Positions 1 through 6,703 are shown, counted from the first letter of the stretch. The stretch: 11,561 bases of DNA from Lachnospiraceae bacterium (GCA_003446335.1 DMAZ01000036.1:3979-15539), one strand, 5' to 3'. Program-made: numbers and translations. Notes: a model not told the origin generated them from the letters alone.

Positions 1-56
1 ACTAAAGCACTGTAGTATGGGAAGTTTTAGTATAGTATTTTTGATTCTTTAAGTTC
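1..56. other. Left window edge, no feature recognised
   Basis: This is AT-rich sequence downstream of the leftward acyltransferase stop codon. I see no convincing terminator hairpin or coding start. MBOAT acyltransferases are often followed by an SGNH/DHHW-type partner gene, but nothing of one is visible in this fragment. Confidence 0.5.
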
Positions 57-1664
57 TCAGAACTGCTGGTACATGAAAGCCCCTACGTCGAATCCCGGTC
101 CGTAAACGCTGAAGATCAGGATCGTCCAGATCGCGATGAACACAACGGCCAATCGGAAAATGATCTGCTGATCCGCAAGTAACTCTCTGATTTTGACCCC
201 GCGCTCGTTCACAACGTCGACCACGATCTGCAGGATGATCGCCATCATGAGGACGGAGAACTCCCGCTCGGGGACACCGAGCCTGAAGAAAGATCCGTCG
301 GTAAGGATCCAGGGATTGAAGACGGTAAATGTCTTCCTGAGCATCTCGAAGGCGGCCCGTGTATCCGGCGTGCAGTCGAAATACCGTCCGATCGTGACAA
401 GGAAAGTCGTTCGGACCATGCAGAAGCCTTTCCAGCCGACCGAGTTCCCGTTTATATGACAGACATCCCTCATTTTCGCGTAGACGCGTTCCAGCAGCGT
501 GTGGCTGGATACCAGCGTCGCATGGTAGATGCCGAAGATGACATACCGCCAGCTCGCGCCGTGCCAGATACCGACCAGAACAAATACAATGAAGGATGCC
601 AGCGTCGTCGGGATCGTCTTCCCGATGTAGGGACCGAGAGACTTCTTGAGATTCTTCTGCATTTTAGCAAATGGCTTTGAGAGGGCGATCGGATAAAAAA
701 CATAATCCTTCATCCAGGTGCCGAGCGTCATATGCCACCTCTGCCAGAATTCGGATACATTAAGTGCCATATAAGGCTGGTTGAAATTCTCGGCAAGCTT
801 CACGCCGAACAGCTCGGAGGCTCCGATGATGATATCGATGCCGCCGGCGAAGTCTCCGTACATCTGAATACCGTAGAAGAGGACCCCGAGAAAAACGGTC
901 AGGCCGCTGTAGGAGTGGTCCGCGTAATGCGCGATGATCTCGTTCACGATGATCGCGCATCGCTCCGCGATGACCATCTTCTTGAAATATCCCCAGAGCA
1001 TACGATAGATACCGGTCCTGAAGGATCTTCCGTTGAAAGACCGCTCCGCATAGAGCTCCGGCGCGAGTGCGTCGTAGCGGCTGATCGGTCCCTGGATGAT
1101 CTGCGGGAACCAGGAGGTGAACAGGGCAAATTTGAAGATGTTGCGGTCAGCCTCATATTTTTCATTGTAGACATCGATAAGGTAGCCGGTCGTCTGAAAT
1201 GTGTAAAATGAGATGCCGAGAGGCAGAATAAAACTTACCTGAGGAATCCCGAACGGCACGCCAAGGCGCGAAAGCACGCTGTCAAAATTCGAAGTAAAGA
1301 AATTGGCGTACTTCAGAACGATCAGCATGCCCAGATTGATCAGCAGAGTCACCAGAAAGACTCTGTGCCTTTTCACACGGGCCGCTGCGCGGATCGCTTT
1401 TTTCTCTTCTCTTGACAGGGGTTTTTCGGAAGCCTTGATTGATCTTGAGGACGCTTCACCGATCCGTTCCATGGTACGTGCGCCCAGAAAGGTCGACACG
1501 ATCGTGACCGTTATAAAGAGACCGGCTTTCAGTCCGCCGGAAATGTAATAAAAGAGGATACTGGAAAGCAGCAGAACGATCCACTGATACTTCTTCGGGA
1601 CAAGATAATACAGAAGAACGGCGATGCCGATGAACACTATATAATAAAGAGAGAATACTGCCAT
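57..1664 (-). CDS. MBOAT family membrane O-acyltransferase (AlgI/DltB-like)
   Basis: This is a polytopic membrane enzyme of 535 residues. By family knowledge, MBOAT proteins move acyl groups (often acetyl or D-alanyl) across the membrane onto extracellular polymers such as polysaccharide, peptidoglycan or teichoic acid. Visible family marks are FPQIIQGPISRY near residues 186-197, NFNQPY...EFWQRWH near 293-311 (His311), and the catalytic-type His368 in GIWHGASW. Many hydrophobic helices and the usual C-terminal YGPGF...F ending are also present. The start was placed at 1664, where an AGGTGG ribosome site lies four bases upstream; an in-frame ATG at 1694 adds ten polar residues and lacks this site. 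Residues about 70-105 form a basic loop rich in Arg and Lys. It is transcribed leftward from its own promoter, divergent from the cbiK-pfl unit. The substrate cannot be read from the sequence, and no partner protein lies in the window. Confidence 0.93.
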   Translation of the reverse strand: MAVFSLYYIVFIGIAVLLYYLVPKKYQWIVLLLSSILFYYISGGLKAGLFITVTIVSTFLGARTMERIGEASSRSIKASEKPLSREEKKAIRAAARVKRHRVFLVTLLINLGMLIVLKYANFFTSNFDSVLSRLGVPFGIPQVSFILPLGISFYTFQTTGYLIDVYNEKYEADRNIFKFALFTSWFPQIIQGPISRYDALAPELYAERSFNGRSFRTGIYRMLWGYFKKMVIAERCAIIVNEIIAHYADHSYSGLTVFLGVLFYGIQMYGDFAGGIDIIIGASELFGVKLAENFNQPYMALNVSEFWQRWHMTLGTWMKDYVFYPIALSKPFAKMQKNLKKSLGPYIGKTIPTTLASFIVFVLVGIWHGASWRYVIFGIYHATLVSSHTLLERVYAKMRDVCHINGNSVGWKGFCMVRTTFLVTIGRYFDCTPDTRAAFEMLRKTFTVFNPWILTDGSFFRLGVPEREFSVLMMAIILQIVVDVVNERGVKIRELLADQQIIFRLAVVFIAIWTILIFSVYGPGFDVGAFMYQQF

Positions 1665-1696
1665 GACACCACCTGAATGAAATAAAATACACACAG

Positions 1697-1725
1697 AGTA
1701 TATTTCAAGAGAAAATGATTGTCAA
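1697..1725 (-). promoter_or_regulatory. Sigma-A-like promoter of the acyltransferase gene
   Basis: On the minus strand the -35 box is TTGACA (1725-1720) and the -10 box is TATACT (1702-1697), separated by exactly 17 bases. This is close to the housekeeping consensus. Transcription would start near 1690, giving a short leader before the ATG at 1664. Confidence 0.75.
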
Positions 1726-1754
1726 TTGCAGATAAAAACTTATCCGTGTATTTG

Positions 1755-1783
1755 TTGACAGCCAGTCTTATTAATAATATACT
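1755..1783 (+). promoter_or_regulatory. Sigma-A-like promoter of the cbiK-pflB unit
   Basis: The -35 box TTGACA (1755-1760) and the -10 box TATACT (1778-1783) are 17 bases apart, the same boxes and spacing as in the divergent promoter. The predicted start is near 1790, leaving a leader of about 87 bases before the first ATG. Confidence 0.78.
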
Positions 1784-1788
1784 TACGT

Positions 1789-1808
1789 TGGTTAGTTATG
1801 TATAACCA
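1789..1808. promoter_or_regulatory. Candidate operator palindrome at the cbiK-pflB transcription start
   Basis: TGGTTA (1789-1794) and TAACCA (1803-1808) are perfect inverted arms around an eight-base centre, lying on the predicted +1 region. A repressor bound here would block the promoter. I cannot name the regulator. A related GTATAC-containing stretch follows at about 1818-1832. Confidence 0.4.
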
Positions 1809-1836
1809 TTGAATCAGGATAACTTGTATACGAAAA

Positions 1837-1861
1837 GGGAAAGCGATTCGGATGCTTTCCC
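1837..1861 (+). promoter_or_regulatory. Leader hairpin just before the cbiK ribosome site
   Basis: GGGAAAGC (1837-1844) pairs perfectly with GCTTTCCC (1854-1861) around a nine-base loop. The hairpin ends four bases before the GGAGG ribosome site (1865-1869). No T-run follows, so it is not a terminator. It could stabilise the mRNA or position the ribosome site. Confidence 0.5.
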
Positions 1862-1876
1862 TGCGGAGGAAAAAAC

Positions 1877-2659
1877 ATGAGCAGTAAAGATTCGATTATC
1901 ATGCTGGCGAGCGTCGGAACGACCGTTATACGCGCAAAGGTCATTACATATGACAAGATCAGGGAGGAACTTGCTGATTATTCCGGAATGGAAGTCCTTC
2001 AGGTCTTCACGGATGACAGTGCCGCCCATTCCATGTCAGACAAAGAGGACAAGGTCTATACCGTCGAGGAAGCGCTGGAAAGAGCGATCGCACTCGGATA
2101 CAGCAAGGTCATCGCCGTTCCGGTCTTCATGACAAAAGGTGAACTTTACAACAGTTTAAAGAGCCGTCTGGATTTTTACCTGGACCGCCTGGATATAAAG
2201 ATGACGGATTCGATCCTCTATGATGCGGATTCCTGCAGGGAGTTCCTTGAGGTGTTTGAAACATTTGCACAGCTTGATCCGAATAAAGAGTATCTGCTTG
2301 TCGAGCACGGCAACCCGTATTATCACTGTGCGGCAAATACATACCTTCAGAAAGCCCTGGATGAGAAGGGGTATGCAAATGCAAAAGTCATCCAGCTGAA
2401 AGAACGCGACAGCTTTGGTCAGGCCATCACTTTCCTGAAGGCAAGACATGCCGATGAGACCGGCGCACAGGTCGTCGTGACTCCTCTCATCGTAGCATGG
2501 GGCGACTACATGGCCAATGAACTGTACAATGCACAGGATTCCTTCGTATGGAGACTGAGGAATGCCGGTTACCGCGCCGTCTTTACGGGTGCGGGACTCG
2601 GTGAATTCGAAGCATTCCGCAAGCTCTACTTCAAGAGACTGGATGCGGTGAAGGAGTGA
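1877..2659 (+). CDS. cbiK: CbiK-family protein (anaerobic sirohydrochlorin cobaltochelatase-like), variant active site
   Basis: The 260-residue length fits CbiK, which inserts cobalt into sirohydrochlorin in the oxygen-independent cobalamin pathway. The fold can be followed from memory of the Salmonella protein: an N-terminal strand ending SVGTT (SFGTS in CbiK), a KGELY segment with Glu89, VEHGN with His144 matching catalytic His145, then [13 protein letters not shown] matching PLMLVAGDHAIND, and GAGLGE near the end. The second metal-binding His (His207 in Salmonella) is Tyr211 here. Glu89 and His144 are kept. This may be a divergent chelatase, one with altered metal choice, or a protein with another job. 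The start at 1877 has GGAGG seven bases upstream. Its stop lies four bases before pflB, whose ribosome site is inside this gene's end, so the two are very likely co-translated. No other cobalamin gene is in the window. Confidence 0.85.
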   Translation: MSSKDSIIMLASVGTTVIRAKVITYDKIREELADYSGMEVLQVFTDDSAAHSMSDKEDKVYTVEEALERAIALGYSKVIAVPVFMTKGELYNSLKSRLDFYLDRLDIKMTDSILYDADSCREFLEVFETFAQLDPNKEYLLVEHGNPYYHCAANTYLQKALDEKGYANAKVIQLKERDSFGQAITFLKARHADETGAQVVVTPLIVAWGDYMANELYNAQDSFVWRLRNAGYRAVFTGAGLGEFEAFRKLYFKRLDAVKE

Positions 2660-2663
2660 TAAT

Positions 2664-4919
2664 ATGGAAATTCGTAACGATGCATGGCGCGGTTTCAAGG
2701 GAACGCACTGGACCTGCGACATTAATGTAAGAGACTTCATTCAGAATAACTATACCGTCTATACCGGCGATGAGAGTTTCCTTGCCGGTCCGACGGAAGG
2801 GACCGATAAGCTGTGGGGAAAACTGCAGGAACTGCAGAAAGAGGAGCGTGCCCGCGGCGGCGTCCTCGAGTGTGAGACAGAAGTGGTCACCGGCCTCACC
2901 GCTTACGGCCCGGGCTACATTGATCCGGAACTGAAGAACTATGAGAAGGTCGTCGGTCTTCAGACAGATAAGCCGCTGAAGCGCGCGTTCATGCCATACG
3001 GCGGTATCAAAATGGCGATCCAGGCAGCAAGGACTTACGGGTATGAAGTAAATCCGAAGTACAATAAAATATTTAACGAGTATCACAAGACACACAATCA
3101 GGCGGTGTTCGATGCCTACACACCGGAAATGAGAACTGCAAGACACACTCATATCATCACAGGCCTTCCGGATACCTACGGACGAGGGCGTATTGTCGGC
3201 GATTACAGGAGAGTTGCGCTCTACGGCATCGACTTCCTGATCGAAAAGAAGAAGGAAGATCTGGCAAATTGCGGGCACGGTGAAATGACGGACAACATCA
3301 TCCGGCAGAGAGAAGAGCTGGCTGACCAGATCAAAGCCCTTAATCAGATGAAGGAAATGGCAGCAGTCTACGGTTTTGACATTTCCGTACCGGCTGCAAA
3401 TGCCGCCGAAGCCGTCCAGTGGCTCTACTTCGGCTATCTGGCAGCCATCAAGACACAGAACGGCGCAGCCATGAGCGTCGGCCGTATCTCCACATTCCTC
3501 GATATCTATATCCAGAGAGATCTGGAGGAGGGGACACTGACCGAGTCCGAAGCCCAGGAACTGATCGACCATCTGGTCATGAAGTTCCGCATGGTCAAAT
3601 TTGCCCGTATTCCTTCCTATAATCAGCTGTTCTCGGGTGACCCGGTCTGGGCAACGCTGGAAATGGCCGGTATCGGTATAGACGGAAGACCGCTCGTCAC
3701 GAAGAACGACTTCCGCTTCCTGCACACGCTTGAGAATATGGGCCCGTCCCCGGAACCGAACCTGACGGTCCTCTACTCCAGCAGGCTGCCGGAAGCTTTT
3801 AAGAAGTATGCGGCCAAGATCTCCGTGACGACAAGCTCGATCCAGTACGAGAACGACGACGTCATGAAGCCCGTGTGGGGTGATGACTACAGTATCTGCT
3901 GCTGCGTATCCGCCACACAGACAGGAAAGGAGATGCAGTTCTTCGGAGCCCGCGCGAACCTTGCCAAGTGCCTTCTTTACGCGATCAACGGCGGATTTGA
4001 CGAGAAGCACCGCATCCAGTGCGGACCGGAACTTGTTCCGATCACATCCGAGTACCTGGACTATGACGAAGTCATCCATAAATTTGATCTGATGATGGAC
4101 TGGCTGGCAGGACTGTACGTCAATATCCTGAACCTCATCCAGTACATGCATGACAAGTACTATTATGAGGCGGCGGAGATGGCGCTGATCGATACGGACG
4201 TCCGGAGGACATTTGCAACCGGTATCGCAGGCTTCTCCCATGTCGTCGACTCTCTGAGTGCGATCAAGTACGCGAAAGTCCGCGTCATCCGCGACGAGGA
4301 GGGCATCGCTGTCGGGTTCGAGACGGAAGGAGATTTCCCGAAGTACGGAAACGATGACGACCGTGCCGACGACATCGCCGTGTGGCTGCTCAAAACGTTC
4401 ATCACGAAAATCAAGAAGTATCATACCTACCGGGATTCCGAGGCGACGACATCGATCCTGACGATCACATCGAACGTCGTTTACGGCAAGGCAACCGGCG
4501 CGACACCGGACGGCCGCGAGGCTTATAAGCCGTTCGCACCGGGCGGGAACCCGTCCTACGGCGCGGAGCAGGAGGGCCTTCTGGCTTCCCTCAACTCTGT
4601 CGCGAAGGTGCCGTACGAGTACGCTCTCGACGGCATCTCCAACACGCAGACGATCAGCCCGACGGCTCTCGGCCACAACGTCGACGAGCAGAAGAGCACG
4701 CTGGTCAGCGTGATGGACGGCTACTTCGACCGGGGCGCGCATCACCTCAACGTGAACGTGTTCGGCACGGAGAAGCTCATCGACGCCATGGAGCATCCGG
4801 AGAAGCCGGAGTACGCGAACTTCACGATCCGCGTGTCCGGGTACGCGGTCAAGTTCATCGATCTGACACGCGAGCAGCAGCTTGACGTCATCGCGAGGAC
4901 GTGCCACAAGAGTCTGTGA
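2664..4919 (+). CDS. pflB: Pyruvate formate-lyase (formate C-acetyltransferase)
   Basis: This cytoplasmic glycyl-radical enzyme of 751 residues (E. coli PflB has 760) cleaves pyruvate with CoA to acetyl-CoA and formate during anaerobic growth. The active-site cysteines lie in [11 protein letters not shown], where Cys413-Cys414 match E. coli Cys418-Cys419 and an extra Cys412 precedes them. The motif [19 protein letters not shown] follows. The radical site is Gly726 in RVSGYAV near the C terminus. [19 protein letters not shown] and [14 protein letters not shown] in the N-terminal half are also typical. AAGGAG (2651-2656) gives the start and overlaps the end of the upstream gene. The true pfl type, rather than a diol-dehydratase or choline-lyase relative, is supported by near full-length similarity to PflB from memory. 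GC rises along the gene. The activase follows 149 bases downstream. Confidence 0.97.
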   Translation: MEIRNDAWRGFKGTHWTCDINVRDFIQNNYTVYTGDESFLAGPTEGTDKLWGKLQELQKEERARGGVLECETEVVTGLTAYGPGYIDPELKNYEKVVGLQTDKPLKRAFMPYGGIKMAIQAARTYGYEVNPKYNKIFNEYHKTHNQAVFDAYTPEMRTARHTHIITGLPDTYGRGRIVGDYRRVALYGIDFLIEKKKEDLANCGHGEMTDNIIRQREELADQIKALNQMKEMAAVYGFDISVPAANAAEAVQWLYFGYLAAIKTQNGAAMSVGRISTFLDIYIQRDLEEGTLTESEAQELIDHLVMKFRMVKFARIPSYNQLFSGDPVWATLEMAGIGIDGRPLVTKNDFRFLHTLENMGPSPEPNLTVLYSSRLPEAFKKYAAKISVTTSSIQYENDDVMKPVWGDDYSICCCVSATQTGKEMQFFGARANLAKCLLYAINGGFDEKHRIQCGPELVPITSEYLDYDEVIHKFDLMMDWLAGLYVNILNLIQYMHDKYYYEAAEMALIDTDVRRTFATGIAGFSHVVDSLSAIKYAKVRVIRDEEGIAVGFETEGDFPKYGNDDDRADDIAVWLLKTFITKIKKYHTYRDSEATTSILTITSNVVYGKATGATPDGREAYKPFAPGGNPSYGAEQEGLLASLNSVAKVPYEYALDGISNTQTISPTALGHNVDEQKSTLVSVMDGYFDRGAHHLNVNVFGTEKLIDAMEHPEKPEYANFTIRVSGYAVKFIDLTREQQLDVIARTCHKSL

Positions 4920-4922
4920 CGG

Positions 4923-4979
4923 CGGCAATTGGGGACGGTTCTTCCGGTCGGTAAAATATCGGCAATCAGGGACAGTTCT
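4923..4979 (+). repeat. Two direct copies of a 20-base REP-like repeat
   Basis: Copy one (4923-4942) and copy two (4960-4979) share 17 of 20 bases, reading CGGCAAT..GGGAC.GTTCT, with a 37-base period. Twelve bases of copy two (AATCAGGGACAG, 4964-4975) recur exactly at 5953-5964 after pflA. The GGGACGGTTCT core resembles short dispersed palindrome-type repeats found in many bacterial genomes, some linked to Y1/IS200-like transposases; that link is recalled, not shown here. No transposase is present. Confidence 0.6.
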
Positions 4980-5068
4980 ATTACATCAGCGGGAGAAACC
5001 CCACCTAAAAAGTGCGTCGTATTTCCACAGCGCACGTCTGCGATCCGGATAAAATCGGAGGAATAGAA

Positions 5069-5929
5069 ATGTTTGACTGCACAAAGTCCGGCACAGATCA
5101 AAACAAGAGGGAACCAGGGGACTCGGTGGGATGGATTCACTCCACCGAGTCTTTCGGTGCCGTGGATGGACCGGGGATACGCTTCCTGATCTTTCTTCAG
5201 GGATGCCGGATGAGATGTATGTACTGTCATAATCCGGATACATGGAAAATGGCAGGGATACCGGGAGCGATCTCGGACAGTAATGCAGAGAGAGAAAGAG
5301 AGCATACGGTTCCCGCAGAAATGGCAAATGCCGGGTACGTCAGGCAGATGACCGTCCGTGAACTCCTGAACAAGGCCGAGCGTTACCGAAGCTACTGGCG
5401 TGATACGGGCGGCATTACTGTCAGCGGCGGGGAGGCCCTCCTGCAAATTGACTTTCTGACGGATCTCTTTGAGGAGGCGCATCGCCGGAAAATAAATACC
5501 GTTCTCGATACCGCCGCCCAGCCGTTCACCCGTACACAGACTTTTTTCGGAAAGTTTGAACGCCTGATGAAGAGCACGGATCTGATATTGCTGGATATCA
5601 AACACATAGACGAAAAAAAACACAGAAAACTGACCGGTCATACCAACCGGAATATTTTGGATTGTGCCCGTTATCTGTCGGAGATCGGCAAGCCGGTCCG
5701 GATCCGCTATGTTCTGGTTCCCGGGATCAATGACTCAGAGGAGGATCTGACAGGATGTGCGGAATTCCTCCGTACACTTAAGAATGTGGAAAGGGTAGAG
5801 GTGCTGCCTTACCATACGCTCGGCGTTTTTAAGTGGGAGGAGCTGGGATACAGCTATCCGCTCAAAGGGGTTGAGCCTCCTACGGAGGAAAGCGTGGAGA
5901 CGGCACGCAGAATACTGACAGGAACGTAA
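5069..5929 (+). CDS. pflA: Pyruvate formate-lyase activating enzyme (radical SAM)
   Basis: This protein of 286 residues uses a [4Fe-4S] cluster and S-adenosylmethionine to place the glycyl radical on PflB. The cluster motif CxxxCxxC is Cys46, Cys50, Cys53 in GCRMRCMYCHNPDTW. Other family marks are ESFGAVDGPGIRF before it, SGGEALLQ (119-126), DLILLDIKH, RIRYVLVPGIND and VLPYHTLGVFKW. It is about 40 residues longer than E. coli PflA (246). The excess is a polar insert of roughly 27 residues after the cluster loop (about 60-93) plus an N-terminal extension. The start at 5069 follows GGAGGA (5057-5062) six bases away; an upstream in-frame GTG at 5012 has no such site. It lies downstream of its substrate gene in the same direction, with no clear terminator between them, so it is probably cotranscribed. 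Confidence 0.96.
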   Translation: MFDCTKSGTDQNKREPGDSVGWIHSTESFGAVDGPGIRFLIFLQGCRMRCMYCHNPDTWKMAGIPGAISDSNAEREREHTVPAEMANAGYVRQMTVRELLNKAERYRSYWRDTGGITVSGGEALLQIDFLTDLFEEAHRRKINTVLDTAAQPFTRTQTFFGKFERLMKSTDLILLDIKHIDEKKHRKLTGHTNRNILDCARYLSEIGKPVRIRYVLVPGINDSEEDLTGCAEFLRTLKNVERVEVLPYHTLGVFKWEELGYSYPLKGVEPPTEESVETARRILTGT

Positions 5930-5995
5930 AAAAGGACGGACTTTTCCCTCTGAATCAGGGACAGAAAGGGCTGTCCTTTTCTGCTGACCGTCCGT
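5930..5995 (+). terminator. Terminator-like nested hairpins after pflA
   Basis: GGACAG (5959-5964) pairs with CTGTCC (5971-5976) and is followed by TTTT (5977-5980). Alternative pairings exist: AAAAGGAC (5930-5937) with GTCCTTTT (5973-5980), TCCCT (5945-5949) with AGGGA (5957-5961), and an enclosing ACGGAC (5936-5941) with GTCCGT (5990-5995). The T-run is short, so termination may be partial. AATCAGGGACAG (5953-5964) is a copy of the repeat found before pflA. Confidence 0.55.
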
Positions 5996-6041
5996 ATAAC
6001 TATATGACGAAAAAACAGCAGAAAAAATAAGGGGTATTTCA

Positions 6042-6263
6042 ATGATCATAGTTACAGTACTTGCCGTTATCACAATTTTTGTGGGAATCATCTCATACGC
6101 AGCATACACAGACGTCCTGTTCGGGACCTATTATCCGCTTTACAGAGAAGCATACGGAAGAGACGAAGACAAGATCGACAGCGGAGACTATGTCGGCTTC
6201 CTCACATCCATTTACAAGAAAGCCGGCGGCCGACTCGATGCGGATGACTACATCGCCATCTGA
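6042..6263 (+). CDS. Small single-helix membrane protein, unknown function
   Basis: I do not recognise this 73-residue protein. Residues 1-22 form one hydrophobic helix (MIIVTVLAVITIFVGIISYA) with no clear signal-peptidase site, so it is likely an anchored helix rather than a secreted protein. The rest is a hydrophilic, acidic tail with DEDKIDSGDY and RLDADDYIAI. AAGGGG (6029-6034) lies seven bases before the ATG, a reasonable ribosome site. It follows the pflA terminator region by about 46 bases and could be expressed by read-through. Another frame is open over the same bases (6061-6270), but it starts without a good ribosome site and encodes a Ser/Thr/Arg-rich sequence typical of a shadow frame. 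Confidence 0.6.
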   Translation: MIIVTVLAVITIFVGIISYAAYTDVLFGTYYPLYREAYGRDEDKIDSGDYVGFLTSIYKKAGGRLDADDYIAI

Positions 6264-6410
6264 TGAGTAAATCAGGCAAATAGCTCCAAAGTCCGGAAGA
6301 AGGCACGCAAAACGGTTAAAAAACTCAAAAAAAAACAAAAATAAAGATTGGCCCTCACAAAAGAAACAACGTATAAAAAAATGTAAGACAAAAAAACAAA
6401 AACAAAAAAC
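6264..6410 (+). other. A-rich non-coding leader before the repeat array
   Basis: No gene is seen here. From about 6311 to 6410 the plus strand is made of A-runs broken by C, with very few T bases, so a transcript would be largely unstructured. Read on the minus strand the same bases are T-runs directly after repeat copy 1. Confidence 0.6.
6348..6377 (+). promoter_or_regulatory. Weak candidate promoter for the repeat RNA
   Basis: TTGGCC (6348-6353) and TATAAA (6372-6377) are 18 bases apart, matching four and five of six consensus bases. A start near 6384 would give an RNA of about 305 bases ending at the terminator near 6688. Base composition alone makes a chance TATAAA likely. Confidence 0.3.
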
Positions 6411-6463
6411 CTTATGAGATTTCAACGAGAGGTTCCGAAGGAACAAACCGGCAGATCCGTAAG
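6411..6463 (+). repeat. Structured repeat, copy 1 (53 bases)
   Basis: The closing helix pairs CUUAUG-a-GAUUU with AGAUCCGUAAG, with one bulged A. The inner hairpin is GUUCC-GAA-GGAAC (6432-6444). It is almost identical to copy 3, differing only in the hairpin loop. Confidence 0.85.
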
Positions 6464-6488
6464 TTAATATAAATTGAACCCAGACAAT

Positions 6489-6543
6489 CTTATAGGATTT
6501 CAACGGCTAAGCCCCGAAGGGGCAGGGCCGGCAGATCCATAAG
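6489..6543 (+). repeat. Structured repeat, copy 2 (55 bases, diverged but pair-preserving)
   Basis: The closing helix pairs CUUAU-a-GGAUUU with AGAUCCAUAAG; the U-G pair of copy 1 is U-A here. The inner hairpin is GCCCC-GAA-GGGGC, two compensatory U-A to C-G changes relative to copy 1. An extra CGGC/GCCG helix encloses it. The flanking spacers 6464-6488 and 6544-6570 also resemble each other, so the whole unit has a period of about 80 bases. Confidence 0.85.
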
Positions 6544-6570
6544 TTAAAAATAAATCCGAATCCAGATAAC

Positions 6571-6624
6571 CTTATGAGATTTCAACGAGAGGTTCCGGGA
6601 GGAACAAACCGGCAGATCCGTAAG
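6571..6624 (+). repeat. Structured repeat, copy 3 (54 bases)
   Basis: It matches copy 1 except that the hairpin loop is GGGA instead of GAA, giving GUUCC-GGGA-GGAAC. The near identity of outer copies 1 and 3, with a diverged middle copy, suggests conversion or recent duplication of the outer units. Confidence 0.85.
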
Positions 6625-6634
6625 TTTACATAGA

Positions 6635-6688
6635 AAAAACCACTATATATGCTCGGAATGAGAATACCGACCATATATAGTGGTTTTT
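6635..6688. terminator. Long bidirectional terminator hairpin
   Basis: CCACTATATATG (6640-6651) pairs perfectly with CATATATAGTGG (6672-6683). Five A bases before and five T bases after extend this to a 17-pair stem. After one C-C mismatch the stem resumes as TCGG/CCGA, leaving a ten-base loop. T-runs follow the stem on both strands, so it can stop transcription from either side, separating the repeat RNA from the helicase promoter. Confidence 0.85.
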
Positions 6689-6703
6689 AATTACCCTAAA
6701 AAG

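Larger units (their letters stand above)
6384..6688 (+). ncRNA. Candidate structured RNA with three tandem domains (novel)
   Basis: Three related elements of 53-55 bases lie head to tail between an A-rich leader and a strong terminator. Each can fold into an 11-pair closing helix with one bulged A, conserved UUUCAACG and GGCAGAUC strands, and an inner five-pair hairpin. Copy 2 differs from copies 1 and 3 at paired positions yet keeps the pairs, which supports selection on RNA structure. The plus strand is preferred because a candidate promoter and a terminator frame it, and because copy 3 swaps a GAA triloop for a GGGA (GNRA-type) tetraloop. The minus strand is not excluded. I cannot match it to a family I know. 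The transcript ends are inferred. Confidence 0.5.

Noticed and set aside
732..1211. A 159-codon plus-strand open frame
   Set aside because: It lies opposite the conserved MBOAT motifs, has no ribosome site and has no recognisable domain, so it is a shadow of the acyltransferase gene.
2631..4928. A 765-codon open frame antisense to the whole of pflB
   Set aside because: It exists because pflB codon use avoids reverse-strand stops in that frame. Its protein is rich in Cys, His, Arg and Val with no domain, while the plus strand is unmistakably PflB.
5012..5068. An upstream GTG start for pflA
   Set aside because: There is no ribosome site before it, and the extra residues match nothing in PflA. 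GGAGGA sits correctly before the ATG at 5069.
6411..6624. A CRISPR array
   Set aside because: There are only three copies, the repeats of 53-55 bases are not identical, the spacers resemble each other, and no cas gene is present. The pattern fits structured RNA repeats instead.
6411..6624. Integron attC sites or a CsrA-type sponge RNA
   Set aside because: The conserved attC core ends and extrahelical bases are not recognisable and there is no integrase. The GGA motifs fall in stems rather than in hairpin loops as CsrA sites require.
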